Below are positions 7,760-15,929 of a stretch of 30,755 nucleotides of DNA, piece after piece. The notes below the pieces were generated by a model, which ran no database searches, was not told the origin of the DNA, and worked only from the letters and a program-made list of their open reading frames with translations. A program made the translations under genes and the position numbers. Origin of the DNA: CAYZXT01 sp964482515 (lineage in GTDB: Bacteria; Elusimicrobiota; Elusimicrobia; FEN-1173). How positions within the stretch are numbered: the stretch's first letter is position 1; the number at the start of each line of letters is the position of its first letter. The stretch spans positions 1 to 30,755 of the forward strand of contig CAYZXT010000030.1 in the NCBI GenBank assembly GCA_964482515.1. Direction: 5' to 3'.

Positions 7760-8629
7760 TTAAAATCGTGGGTGGGAGCGTCGGCAGGTTTCTTGAAGAG
7801 ATGAAAAGTCCAAGCCCAGATATTTCTGCGTGGTGGCAAGGCTGGCGTGCCCCAGGATCATCTGGATTGAGCGCAAGTCCGCGCGGCCGGCCAACAAGTG
7901 GCATGCGCAACTGTGGCGCAACAAGTGCGGGTGAACGTTTCGTTTGATGCCTGCTCGGGCCGCATGGCGTTTGAACCGCCGCCAGAAACCATTCTTGCCG
8001 AGGCGCTGACCGCTTCGAGAGAGAAAAAGCGGTCCATCGGCGCGACGGCACATATCCAAATAGGAGTCCAATGCTTCAACCGCCCTATCGCCTATGGGAA
8101 CCAAGCGCTCCTTGTTCCCTTTTCCGCGCACTTTGACGTACTCCTCGGGCAGATGGACGTGCTCCACATCCAACCCAACCGCCTCGCCAAGTCGAAGTCC
8201 GCAATAGAGGAGTTCCAAAATGGCCCTGTCCCTCAAATGGGCGAGGCCCTGCGCGGGGACAGCGGCCAGCAACCGCTCAACATCTTCCACGGACAGCGGT
8301 TCTGTGACGCGCCCGGCCAGCCTGGGCAACGGCAGGTCCGCCGCGATGTCCGAATCAGCATAGCCCTTTTCAACAAGGAACCGATGGAAGGCTTTGAGGG
8401 CGATGGTGGCGCAATAGAGCGTTGTGTTCCCGAGGCCCCTGCTCCTCAATCCACCGACGTATCCGGCGAGGTTGTCCTTTCCGGCGTTGCCCGAACCGAG
8501 ACCCGCCTCCTTGAGAAAGCGAAGATACCCCCGCAGGTGGTGGCCGTACGTGGCGACGGTGGAACCAGCCAGCCCCCGTTCCCGCTCCAAAAACCTCAGA
8601 AATGCCCTCTGCAAATCGTTCGTGTCCAT
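7760..8629 (-). CDS. XerC/D-like tyrosine recombinase
   Basis: A 289-residue recombinase, the usual Xer length, with an N-terminal core-binding domain (about 5-95) and a catalytic domain holding R146 (CGLRLGE), a likely K170, H235-x-x-R238 (HLLRHS), H261 and the nucleophile Y270 (TTQKYLG). The ATG at 8629 is preferred; a GTG directly before it adds one residue. It is transcribed away from the defence operon and shares the short intergenic region with it. A housekeeping XerC is unlikely in this setting; a recombinase that mobilises or inverts the defence cargo fits better. It is not closely similar in sequence to the integrase at 150-1256, so the island has two independent recombination functions. 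Confidence 0.9.
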   Translation of the reverse strand: MDTNDLQRAFLRFLERERGLAGSTVATYGHHLRGYLRFLKEAGLGSGNAGKDNLAGYVGGLRSRGLGNTTLYCATIALKAFHRFLVEKGYADSDIAADLPLPRLAGRVTEPLSVEDVERLLAAVPAQGLAHLRDRAILELLYCGLRLGEAVGLDVEHVHLPEEYVKVRGKGNKERLVPIGDRAVEALDSYLDMCRRADGPLFLSRSGQRLGKNGFWRRFKRHAARAGIKRNVHPHLLRHSCACHLLAGRADLRSIQMILGHASLATTQKYLGLDFSSLQETCRRSHPRF

Positions 8630-8681
8630 CACTGGACTGACTACCTTCCCCCGGCGCAGAAGTCAAGGTGTGAAAAAGCCT

Positions 8682-8710
8682 TTTACCCACCTGTTAAAAA
8701 GGTGTATTAT
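8682..8710 (+). promoter_or_regulatory. Promoter/operator of the defence operon
   Basis: TTTACC (8682-8687) and TATTAT (8705-8710) are spaced by 17 bases. The spacer is exactly a palindrome, CACCT-N7-AGGTG (8688-8704), and a further AAGGTGT copy lies upstream at 8665-8671, giving repeated half-sites. The expected transcription start is at 8717-8718, which is the A of the ATG at 8718. The gene product downstream is itself an HTH protein, so autorepression through the AGGTG half-sites is a natural hypothesis. Confidence 0.6.
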
Positions 8711-8717
8711 GGCGTCT

Positions 8718-8918
8718 ATGCGACCAGAAGACATATTGACCACACGAGAAGCCTGCGGATATTTGAAGGTTACTCGGCAGACCCTTTACTCTTGGATCCG
8801 GCAAAAAAAGATCAAGCCTTGGCGAAAAATGGGCGGCCGCGACGCTTGGTTTTTCGTCAGAAAGGACGTCATCAAAGCCAAGGGCCAGAAATACAAGCAG
8901 GGCGGCAAGAGATCATGA
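8718..8918 (+). CDS. Small MerR/excisionase-type HTH regulator
   Basis: A 66-residue protein consisting of one winged helix-turn-helix of the HTH_17 type: DILTTREACGYLKVTRQTLY then SWIRQKKIKPWRKMGGRD, followed by a beta segment AWFFVRKDVIK and a basic tail. It could repress the operon or serve as directionality factor for the adjacent recombinase. An in-frame ATG at 8709 overlaps the predicted -10 box and would add three residues; 8718 fits the promoter better. The stop overlaps the next start as ATGA. It is the first gene of the eight-gene defence block. Confidence 0.8.
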   Translation: MRPEDILTTREACGYLKVTRQTLYSWIRQKKIKPWRKMGGRDAWFFVRKDVIKAKGQKYKQGGKRS

Positions 8919-10243
8919 GATATAAGGAATCCGAAACGGTCGAACTCAAGAAGTCCACCGCCGAGATGAAAGAGGCCGTCATCGCGGTCGCCGCCATTCT
9001 CAACAAACACAAGGCGGGCCAGCTTTATTTTGGAATTAAGAACGACGGGACGGTTGTCGGACAGGATGTCTCCGAGCAAACGCTGCGGGACGTCTCACGG
9101 ACCCTGTCTGAACACATCGAACCGCGCATCTATCCGCGCGTCGAAAAGGTCCGGCTGGAAGGAAAAACCTGCATCCGGGTCCGGTTTTCCGGTCATGACG
9201 CGCCTTACCTGGCCCACGGCCGGGCGTTCATCCGCGTTGCCGATGAAGATCGTCAATTGTCGGCCAGAGAGTTGGAAAGGATGTTCCTGAGCCGGAACAA
9301 GGACGCCATGCGATGGGAGGCCGAGCTTTCCGATAAAAAGCTGTCCACCGTGGACGCGTCGACCGTGCGCAACCTGGTCAAAAGGGGCAACATCGCCGGC
9401 CGAATAGACCACAAGTTCACGAACGTCAAAAGCACCCTCAAGAAACTTGAACTGATGAAGGACAACCGGCTGCTCAAGGCCGCCGAGGTATTGTTCTGCA
9501 AGGACAACCCGCTGGAGGTGCAAGCGGCCGTGTTCGCGGGCACCGACAAGCTCACGTTCCTCGACATCAATCAGTTCAAAGGGACCCTCTTCAGTTTGCT
9601 GGAGAGATCGGAAACCTACGTCAAAGAACACATGGATTGGAAGGTGGAATTCGGCGGCTTGGAGCGCAAGGAGATACCCGAGGTTCCCCTCAAGGCCCTT
9701 CGGGAAGCGCTGGTTAATTCTCTCTGCCATAGGGACTTTCGGATCCCAAAGGGCAATGAGGTCGCCATTTTCAAAGACCGCATCGAAATATACAACCCCG
9801 GCGGCTTCCCGGAGGGATACAAACCGGAGGACTTCATCAAGGGCGAGGAAAGGTCCATGTCCCCCAATCCCCTGGTCGCTGGAACGCTCTTCAAGTCCAA
9901 GGACATCGAAAAGTGGGGCTCCGGCCTGAAGCGGATCGCCAACGAGTGCGCCGAGAACGGTGTGAAGGTGGAATTCAAAATCCTGAAGAGCGGCTTCCTG
10001 GTGACTTTCTACCGTCGGCCTCAGAGTGGGTTTCTACCTAGTACTGGGCAGAAAACTAGGCAGAAAGCTGGGCAGATCATTGAGCTAATCAGGAGGGATC
10101 CAAAGATTTCAGCGAATGAATTGGCGAAGAAGATCGGTCTATCATTGAAAGGCATTCAGTGGCATCTAAACAAATTGAAGAAACAAAAAGCCATTAAACG
10201 CATTGGCCCGGACAGGGGCGGCCATTGGGAGGCGGTAAAGTGA
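8915..10243 (+). CDS. AlbA_2/Schlafen-type protein with RecG-like ATPase fold and HTH
   Basis: A 442-residue protein with three parts: an AlbA_2 (Schlafen-like, divergent AAA_4) domain at about 3-125, opening with SETVELKKS and including YFGIKNDGTVVG; a GHKL-like region (the HATPase_c_4 seen in RecG-like regulators) at about 258-365 with LREALVNSLCHRDF and YNPGGFP plus KWGSGLKRI; and a C-terminal winged HTH at about 385-430 (ISANELAKKIGLSLKGIQWH). Family members are annotated as transcriptional regulators or ATP-dependent helicase-like proteins, and AlbA/Schlafen proteins recur in defence loci. Here it is coupled by ATGA to the HTH gene. It may regulate the operon or act as an effector on nucleic acid; sequence cannot decide. 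The open frame extends far upstream but the ATG at 8915 is the true start. Confidence 0.85.
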   Translation: MRYKESETVELKKSTAEMKEAVIAVAAILNKHKAGQLYFGIKNDGTVVGQDVSEQTLRDVSRTLSEHIEPRIYPRVEKVRLEGKTCIRVRFSGHDAPYLAHGRAFIRVADEDRQLSARELERMFLSRNKDAMRWEAELSDKKLSTVDASTVRNLVKRGNIAGRIDHKFTNVKSTLKKLELMKDNRLLKAAEVLFCKDNPLEVQAAVFAGTDKLTFLDINQFKGTLFSLLERSETYVKEHMDWKVEFGGLERKEIPEVPLKALREALVNSLCHRDFRIPKGNEVAIFKDRIEIYNPGGFPEGYKPEDFIKGEERSMSPNPLVAGTLFKSKDIEKWGSGLKRIANECAENGVKVEFKILKSGFLVTFYRRPQSGFLPSTGQKTRQKAGQIIELIRRDPKISANELAKKIGLSLKGIQWHLNKLKKQKAIKRIGPDRGGHWEAVK

Positions 10244-10272
10244 AACGCCTCCCCTCAGTTTTTTGACGACCC

Positions 10273-11154
10273 ATGGCCACAACTATTGTTCAAGCGTTTG
10301 ATACGCTGAAGAAAAACCTTGAGATTACCGGCCTCCAGACGGAGACGGTTTCTACACGGCAACAGACTGTGCGTGGGGTTGTGGAGTCGGGATTGACGGT
10401 TTTGGATTCTTTCCTCACCGGGTCATATTCTCGGAGCACAATGATTGCGCCGCTGAAAGAGGCGGACATTGATATTTTTGTCGTCTTGGATTCACAGTAC
10501 TTCCATCACTACAACAACGGCCAAAACGGGGGGCAGGCCGGTCTGCTTGACCTTTTGAAACGAACGCTTCGTCAGACTTACACGCGAACCCCTGATATCA
10601 GCCGGAACGGGCAAGCTGTCACCATCCGTTTTGAAGACTTTATGGTTGATGTTGTGCCCGCCTTCAATCGGCAGGGTGGCGGATATCTTATGCCGGATGC
10701 GATTAAAGCGAGATGGATTTCAACTGATCCGAAGAAGCACATTGCCATTATGCGCCAGGCCAATTCGGCACACAAAGGTAATTTAATTCCATTGGTTAAA
10801 ATGATCAAAGCGTGGAATCGAAATTCAGGACAATATTTTCGCTCTTTTCATCTTGAGGTTTTGGCTCTTTCTGTTCTAGATAATGTAACCATCAGTGATT
10901 TTCCTTCGGGAGTACGTTTTTTTTTCCAACATGGGATGGGGCTGATTTCAAAGCAGAACCCCGATCCCGCCGGATACGGCGGTGATGTGGGGAGCTATAT
11001 AACGCAAGCGGATATCCAGGAAGCGGTCCAAAGATTTCAGGTGGCATACGAAAAGGCACAAAAGGCTGAACAATTTGAGAACCAAGGTCATACCACGACT
11101 GCTTTTGGTCTGTGGGCAAAAATCTTCGGAGATTACTTTCCGTCTTACGGGTGA
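10273..11154 (+). CDS. CD-NTase (SMODS) cyclic oligonucleotide synthase of CBASS
   Basis: A 293-residue nucleotidyltransferase of the cGAS/DncV-like group that makes a cyclic nucleotide alarm signal upon phage infection. The family signature is complete: G50-S51 in TGSYSRSTM, the metal-binding pair D65-x-D67 in EADIDIFVVLD, and third carboxylate D126 in FMVDVVPAF. The SMODS helical region follows, with WNRNSGQYFRSFHLEVL. No C-terminal fusion is seen. The next gene, 4 bases on, is a two-TM SLATT protein, the usual effector partner. No ubiquitin-like or HORMA/TRIP13 accessory genes are present, so this corresponds to a minimal (type I-like) CBASS. The clade and the nucleotide product cannot be assigned by eye. 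Confidence 0.9.
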   Translation: MATTIVQAFDTLKKNLEITGLQTETVSTRQQTVRGVVESGLTVLDSFLTGSYSRSTMIAPLKEADIDIFVVLDSQYFHHYNNGQNGGQAGLLDLLKRTLRQTYTRTPDISRNGQAVTIRFEDFMVDVVPAFNRQGGGYLMPDAIKARWISTDPKKHIAIMRQANSAHKGNLIPLVKMIKAWNRNSGQYFRSFHLEVLALSVLDNVTISDFPSGVRFFFQHGMGLISKQNPDPAGYGGDVGSYITQADIQEAVQRFQVAYEKAQKAEQFENQGHTTTAFGLWAKIFGDYFPSYG

Positions 11155-11158
11155 TAGC

Positions 11159-11713
11159 ATGACTGCGAACAATCCGATGTCTACGGGTGAAAAAGTGGTT
11201 TCTAAAACACGCGAGGAAATCATCAAGGAAGCAAAGCGCATTGAAGAAAGTGCCTTGTATTCTTCAAAAGGGCATTTCAGCGCTGCCGCATTGTCCGGAT
11301 GGTTGCACGTTGTCTTGGGATTACCCATGGTTATTCTCGCGGCGCTTGCCGGAGCCTCGGCATTTACCAGATATGACAAGGATGGAGTTGTGACGGGCTT
11401 TCTTTCGATCGTTATCGTTGTCTTGTCAAGCATAAACACCTTCTTGAACCCAAACAAGAAGGTCGCGGAACATATGAACGCTGGAAATCGGTATGACGCT
11501 CTGCTGAATAAAATTCGCATTTTTCGCACGATTGAATGTTGGGAGGAGAACTCGGATCAGGTCTTGAGCGAAAGATTAAAGCGGCACTCAGAGGACAAAA
11601 GCGTGCTCAATCAGAATTCGCCGCAGATTTCATGGCTTGCCTATCTATTGGCAAAATGGGGGATACGAAAGGGCGAGGCGGACTTTGAAGTTGACAAGTC
11701 TGTGCCGTCTTAA
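11159..11713 (+). CDS. SLATT-domain two-TM effector
   Basis: A 184-residue membrane protein. After a soluble N-terminal helix come two membrane segments (about 46-68 and 77-96) and a cytosolic helical tail containing NPNKKVAEHMNAGNRYDALL, the signature of SLATT domains (SMODS and SLOG-associating 2TM effector). In the family model, binding of the cyclic nucleotide made by the neighbour opens or assembles the membrane domain and kills or stalls the infected cell. The ATG at 11159 starts 4 bases after the synthase stop; an upstream in-frame start would overlap the synthase and is less likely. The C-terminal 60 residues are hydrophilic. Identification rests on topology, motif and context together. 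Confidence 0.85.
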   Translation: MTANNPMSTGEKVVSKTREEIIKEAKRIEESALYSSKGHFSAAALSGWLHVVLGLPMVILAALAGASAFTRYDKDGVVTGFLSIVIVVLSSINTFLNPNKKVAEHMNAGNRYDALLNKIRIFRTIECWEENSDQVLSERLKRHSEDKSVLNQNSPQISWLAYLLAKWGIRKGEADFEVDKSVPS

Positions 11714-11721
11714 AACTGTCT

Positions 11722-13299
11722 ATGCCGACGCTTGATTGGATCGGGAAAAAAGCGGTCGTTAAACATCACATGGAGGTGCCTTATCGGCTCCTTCGAAGTG
11801 AAAATGGCTTGTCCGCCGGCGAGCCAGGGGGAGGAAACCTCCTTGTCCAGGGCGATAACTTGGAAGCACTCAAGGCCCTTCTTCCCTATTATGGCGGAAA
11901 GGTGAAGTGCATTTATATTGATCCGCCATACAATAGCGGAGAGCAAACCTGGACTTACAACGATAAGGTGAGCAGTCCAGAAATAGATCGATGGCTTGGG
12001 AAAACTGTTGGAAGGGAATATGAAGATTTAACCCGGCATGACAAATGGCTGTGCATGATGTATCCGCGCATGAGTCTTTTGGTTAAATTTTTGCAGCCTG
12101 ATGGTGTCTTGTTCGTAAGCGTGGATGACGCGGAAGTTTATCGATTCAAATTAATGATGGAAGAGATTTTGCATCCGAGTGCTTTTGTTACCGCCTTGAT
12201 CTGGAAAAGTCGCCGAAATCTGGATAACAGGAGCAAACATAATATCTCAGTAGATCATGAATATGTAATGGTTTACAAAATGCCAGAGGCGCGACTGCGG
12301 GGCGCAAATAAGGATATGACGAAATACAGCAACCCTGACAATGATCCTCGTGGGCCGTGGATGTCAGATAATTTGGTTGGTCTGGCGACAAAAGACCGGA
12401 GGCCGAATCTCCATTACATACTGGTCGACCCAGCGACAGGGATAAAATACAAATGCCCTGAAAAGGGATGGCGTTATTCCAAAGAAACAATGCAGGCCAA
12501 AATTCAAGAGGGACGCATCCTTTGGCCCAAAAACCATGATGGTCGACCAAGGCATAAAAAGTTTATGAATGAACTGGAAAGTGAATTTGCTGGTTTTTCG
12601 TCCTTTGTTGAGTGCGGGAATACGAATGAGGGCACAGAAGAAGTTCAGCAAATACTGGGCGCGGCAGATTTTATCTTTCCAAAGCCGAAATCTTTGATTC
12701 AGAACCTTATTTCACAGGTCGCCGTTGGCGATAGTGATATCGTAATGGACTCTTTCTCTGGCAGCGGCACAACAGGCCATGCCGTCTTGCAACTCAACAA
12801 AGAAGACGGCGGGAGTCGGCGGTTTATCCTCGTTGAGATGGAAGAAAAGATCGCCCGTGATATCACGGCGGAGCGGCTCAAACGAGTGATCAAGGGGTAT
12901 GGCGATACGCCGGGGTTGGGTGGAGGTTTTCGCTTTTGTACCTTGGGGCCAACGCTTTTTAATGAAAAGGGCGAAATCCGCGAAGAGGTGAAGTTTCCCG
13001 ATCTGGCGCAGCACGTGTTTTTCACGGAAACGGGTGAGCCACTCCCAAAGAGAGCGGACAAGAAAACCCCTCTCCTGGGCGTTCACAACGGGCGGGCCAT
13101 CTACTTGCTTTACAATGGCGTGTTGGACGATAAGCGGCCCAAGAGTGGCAATGTTCTAACCCAAGAAACATTGAGCATGTTGCCCCCACATGATGGGCCC
13201 AAAATCGTCTATGGTATCGCGTGCCGGTTGGGCGCGGCGAGATTGCGGCGGGAGGGCGTAACGTTCCGCCAAATTCCCTATGAGATCAAGGTGAAGTGA
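11722..13299 (+). CDS. mod: Type III restriction-modification methyltransferase (Mod)
   Basis: A 525-residue N6-adenine methyltransferase. Motif IV DPPY is at residues 67-70 and the SAM-binding motif I, DSFSGSGTTGHA, begins at 343, so motif IV precedes motif I as in beta-class Mod enzymes. The region between (about 150-330) is variable and should be the target-recognition domain. The C-terminal part is the oligomerisation/Res-contact segment. It methylates host DNA and provides sequence specificity to the Res subunit, encoded 1 base downstream. Base composition in its middle third looks more AT-rich than that of Res, consistent with recognition-domain exchange. The specificity cannot be read from the sequence. 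Confidence 0.92.
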   Translation: MPTLDWIGKKAVVKHHMEVPYRLLRSENGLSAGEPGGGNLLVQGDNLEALKALLPYYGGKVKCIYIDPPYNSGEQTWTYNDKVSSPEIDRWLGKTVGREYEDLTRHDKWLCMMYPRMSLLVKFLQPDGVLFVSVDDAEVYRFKLMMEEILHPSAFVTALIWKSRRNLDNRSKHNISVDHEYVMVYKMPEARLRGANKDMTKYSNPDNDPRGPWMSDNLVGLATKDRRPNLHYILVDPATGIKYKCPEKGWRYSKETMQAKIQEGRILWPKNHDGRPRHKKFMNELESEFAGFSSFVECGNTNEGTEEVQQILGAADFIFPKPKSLIQNLISQVAVGDSDIVMDSFSGSGTTGHAVLQLNKEDGGSRRFILVEMEEKIARDITAERLKRVIKGYGDTPGLGGGFRFCTLGPTLFNEKGEIREEVKFPDLAQHVFFTETGEPLPKRADKKTPLLGVHNGRAIYLLYNGVLDDKRPKSGNVLTQETLSMLPPHDGPKIVYGIACRLGAARLRREGVTFRQIPYEIKVK

Positions 13300-13300
13300 C

Positions 13301-15919
13301 ATGCTCCTAAAAAACTACCAAGACCGTGCGCTGACCTGGCTGGGAAAATATTTCGACGCCTGTCGAGTTCTGAACGACCCCAATACGGCTTTTTACAAGA
13401 TAACCTCCGAGCAACGGGAAGGAACTGGAGTAGGCTATAAAGAGGTTTCCGCTCTGCCGGGCATTCCCTACGTGTGCTTGCGCATCCCCACAGGTGGCGG
13501 GAAAACACTGGTGGGGTGCCACGTAATTTCCCACGCCAATCGGCGGTGGTTACAGCGGGACAACTCCCTTGTTTTGTGGCTCGTGCCTTCTGAAGCAATT
13601 CGGGAACAAACTTTGAACACCATGCGCAATATGGAGCACCCCTACCGCCAGGCTTTGGAAGAAACGTTGGGGCAGGTCAAGGTGATGGATATTGATGAAG
13701 CCCTAAACATCCAGAGGCCAGTGCTCGACACTTCTACCGTTATCGTGGTGGCGACCATGCAGGCCTTCCGCCGGGAAAGGGCCGAGGATTTGGTGGTGTA
13801 CCGGAGCAACGGCGCGTTGATGAGCCATTTTCAGGATGTGCCGGAGGAACTTCTGAAAGCGGTGGAGCGCGGATCTGACGGCGTGGTTCCCTATTCGCTC
13901 TGCAACGTGTTCCGGCTCCGCCGGCCGCTGGTGATAGTGGACGAGGCCCATAACGCGCGGACCGGCCTTTCTTTCGACACGCTGGCGCGGTTGGGGCCAT
14001 CCTGCATTTTGGAGTTGACGGCCACACCCACCATGGAAGATCGCGGGGAGGACAATCCCCGGAGTAATGTGTTGTATAGCGTGTCAGCCTATGAGCTTAA
14101 AGCCGAAAAAATGATCAAGCTCCCTATCAAGCTGGAAACGCATTCGGCATGGAAGGAACTTTTTAGAGACGCTCGCGCCCTCTTGGATGGGCTGCAGAAG
14201 GCTGCAGATCGGGAAAAAACAGCTACGGGTGAATATATCCGCCCCATCATGCTTATTCAAGCCCAACCCAAGAGCGAGAACAGGGATACTCTGACGGTGG
14301 AAACTGTCGAACAGACGCTCATAAAGGAATTCGGAGTCTCCGAAAACCAGATCGCTCGGGCCACCGCGAAAGACAAGGGTTTGGAAGGCGTGGACTTGGC
14401 CGATCCCAGTTGCCCGATTCGTTTCATTATCACCATCCAGGCGTTGAAAGAGGGATGGGATTGCCCCTTTGCCTACGTTCTCTTTTCAGTTGCGGAATTG
14501 CGGGCAGAGAGAGCGGTGGAACAAATTCTCGGACGCATCCTTCGCTTGCCCAAGGCGACAAAGAAGGTTAACGATGAACTGAACTACGCCTACGCTTTCA
14601 CCTCGTCCCGGAGTTTCGAGGAAGCAGCCGAGGCGCTGCGGGATGGACTGGTTGAAAACGGCTACGAAAAGCAAGACGCGGCGGGAATGATCATTCCCCA
14701 ATCAGGCCAGGAAGAATTTCGCTTGGAATTGGCATCTGTTCCCGCGCGTGAGGAAAGAGTGGCTGTTTCGCCTAAGAAGGATATCCCCGATGACCTGGCT
14801 TTGAAAGTGGAGGTCGACAAGGGATCGGGCGAGATCATACTGAAATATCTTCTCTCGGATACCGAAGAAGCGCGCCTGAAGGAATGCTTCACCGCCAAAG
14901 ATGCGGCGGCGGTTGGTCAAGCCATTTATCGGGCGAGGGAAAAAGCGGAATCTGCCAAAAGCCCGGCGGAGCGAGGCGAGCGGTTTGAAGTCCCGGTGTT
15001 GGCATACAAACAAAATGAATTATTTGAACCCTTCAGCGAAGATCACATTACCGATATGGGGTGGAGCCCAAAAGACGCGGACGCCTCATTTGGGGAGACG
15101 GAATTCACAACAGATGGGGGTTCTGCGAAAACCGGCGAAGTGGATGTGACGGAGGCGGGACGAGTGGAAGCGCGCTTTTTGCCAGAGCTGGGCCGCCAGT
15201 TAAATTTGCTCTCCGTGGAAGCCGCGTGGCCCGAGGCTAAGCTCGTTCGCTGGCTGGACATTGGGTTCCCCCATCGGGATTTAGGGCCTGACGAAACGGG
15301 GCCCTTCATCACGAAAATTGTGATGCATTTGCTCCGAGAGAGAAAAATGTCCCCCGAAGCGCTCACTGCCCATCGATATCGCCTGCTTCGGGCTATTGAA
15401 AAGAAAGTGAATGTTTTGCGTGAAGTCGCCCATAAAAAAATATTCGGTGAATTCTTGTCGCCTGAATTAGCCAAAAACTTCAACGTGACAAGTAAATGCC
15501 AATTCACCTTTCAGCCTGACGCCTACCCTTGCGGTTTGAAATATCAAGGGCGTCCCTTCAAGAAGCATTATCACTCGGTTGTTGGCGAAATGAACGACGA
15601 GGAAATCAAGTGCGCCACTCTCCTGGATGAACTGCCGGAAGTGAAGTGGTGGGTTCGTAATTTGGGCGGGCCTGGCCATCAAGACACCTCTTTTTGGCTT
15701 CAGACCTCGGCGGATCGTTTCTACCCCGACTTTGTGGCGCAACTCAACGACGGACGGATATTGGTGGTGGAATACAAAAGTGTTCGGGATTTCTCGAACG
15801 AGGACAGTCAGGAAAAGCGGATCATCGGTGAGCTTTGGGAAGCCCGTAGCGACGGAAAGTGTCTTTTTGTCATGACCAAAGGCCCGGAGTTTGAGCCAAT
15901 CCTTCGAAAGGTTCGTTGA
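13301..15919 (+). CDS. res: Type III restriction endonuclease (Res)
   Basis: An 872-residue superfamily 2 translocase-nuclease. Walker A (IPTGGGKT) is at about 62-69, the DEAH box at 214-217 (VDEAHNA), the SAT-like motif LTATPTM follows, and helicase motif VI is in EQILGRILRLP. The C-terminal nuclease has the PD-(D/E)XK pattern: PD at 809-810 and E824-Y-K826 in VVEYKSV. The enzyme uses ATP to communicate between unmodified sites and cuts foreign DNA. All catalytic elements are present, so the system looks intact. It starts one base after Mod, arguing for coupled synthesis. Confidence 0.93.
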   Translation: MLLKNYQDRALTWLGKYFDACRVLNDPNTAFYKITSEQREGTGVGYKEVSALPGIPYVCLRIPTGGGKTLVGCHVISHANRRWLQRDNSLVLWLVPSEAIREQTLNTMRNMEHPYRQALEETLGQVKVMDIDEALNIQRPVLDTSTVIVVATMQAFRRERAEDLVVYRSNGALMSHFQDVPEELLKAVERGSDGVVPYSLCNVFRLRRPLVIVDEAHNARTGLSFDTLARLGPSCILELTATPTMEDRGEDNPRSNVLYSVSAYELKAEKMIKLPIKLETHSAWKELFRDARALLDGLQKAADREKTATGEYIRPIMLIQAQPKSENRDTLTVETVEQTLIKEFGVSENQIARATAKDKGLEGVDLADPSCPIRFIITIQALKEGWDCPFAYVLFSVAELRAERAVEQILGRILRLPKATKKVNDELNYAYAFTSSRSFEEAAEALRDGLVENGYEKQDAAGMIIPQSGQEEFRLELASVPAREERVAVSPKKDIPDDLALKVEVDKGSGEIILKYLLSDTEEARLKECFTAKDAAAVGQAIYRAREKAESAKSPAERGERFEVPVLAYKQNELFEPFSEDHITDMGWSPKDADASFGETEFTTDGGSAKTGEVDVTEAGRVEARFLPELGRQLNLLSVEAAWPEAKLVRWLDIGFPHRDLGPDETGPFITKIVMHLLRERKMSPEALTAHRYRLLRAIEKKVNVLREVAHKKIFGEFLSPELAKNFNVTSKCQFTFQPDAYPCGLKYQGRPFKKHYHSVVGEMNDEEIKCATLLDELPEVKWWVRNLGGPGHQDTSFWLQTSADRFYPDFVAQLNDGRILVVEYKSVRDFSNEDSQEKRIIGELWEARSDGKCLFVMTKGPEFEPILRKVR

Positions 15920-15929
15920 CAGATATATT

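Noticed and set aside
8424..8708. Upstream extension of the HTH gene
   Set aside because: It is antisense to the recombinase and lies ahead of the predicted promoter.
7898..8914. 339-codon upstream extension of the AlbA protein frame
   Set aside because: It runs antisense through the recombinase gene; the AlbA_2 domain begins at the ATG at 8915, which is coupled to the preceding stop.
11722..15919. BREX, DISARM or single-chain type ISP system as explanation for the methylase-helicase pair
   Set aside because: There are no BREX or DISARM partner genes, and the beta-class Mod followed by a DEAH helicase with a C-terminal PD-(D/E)XK nuclease is the type III layout.
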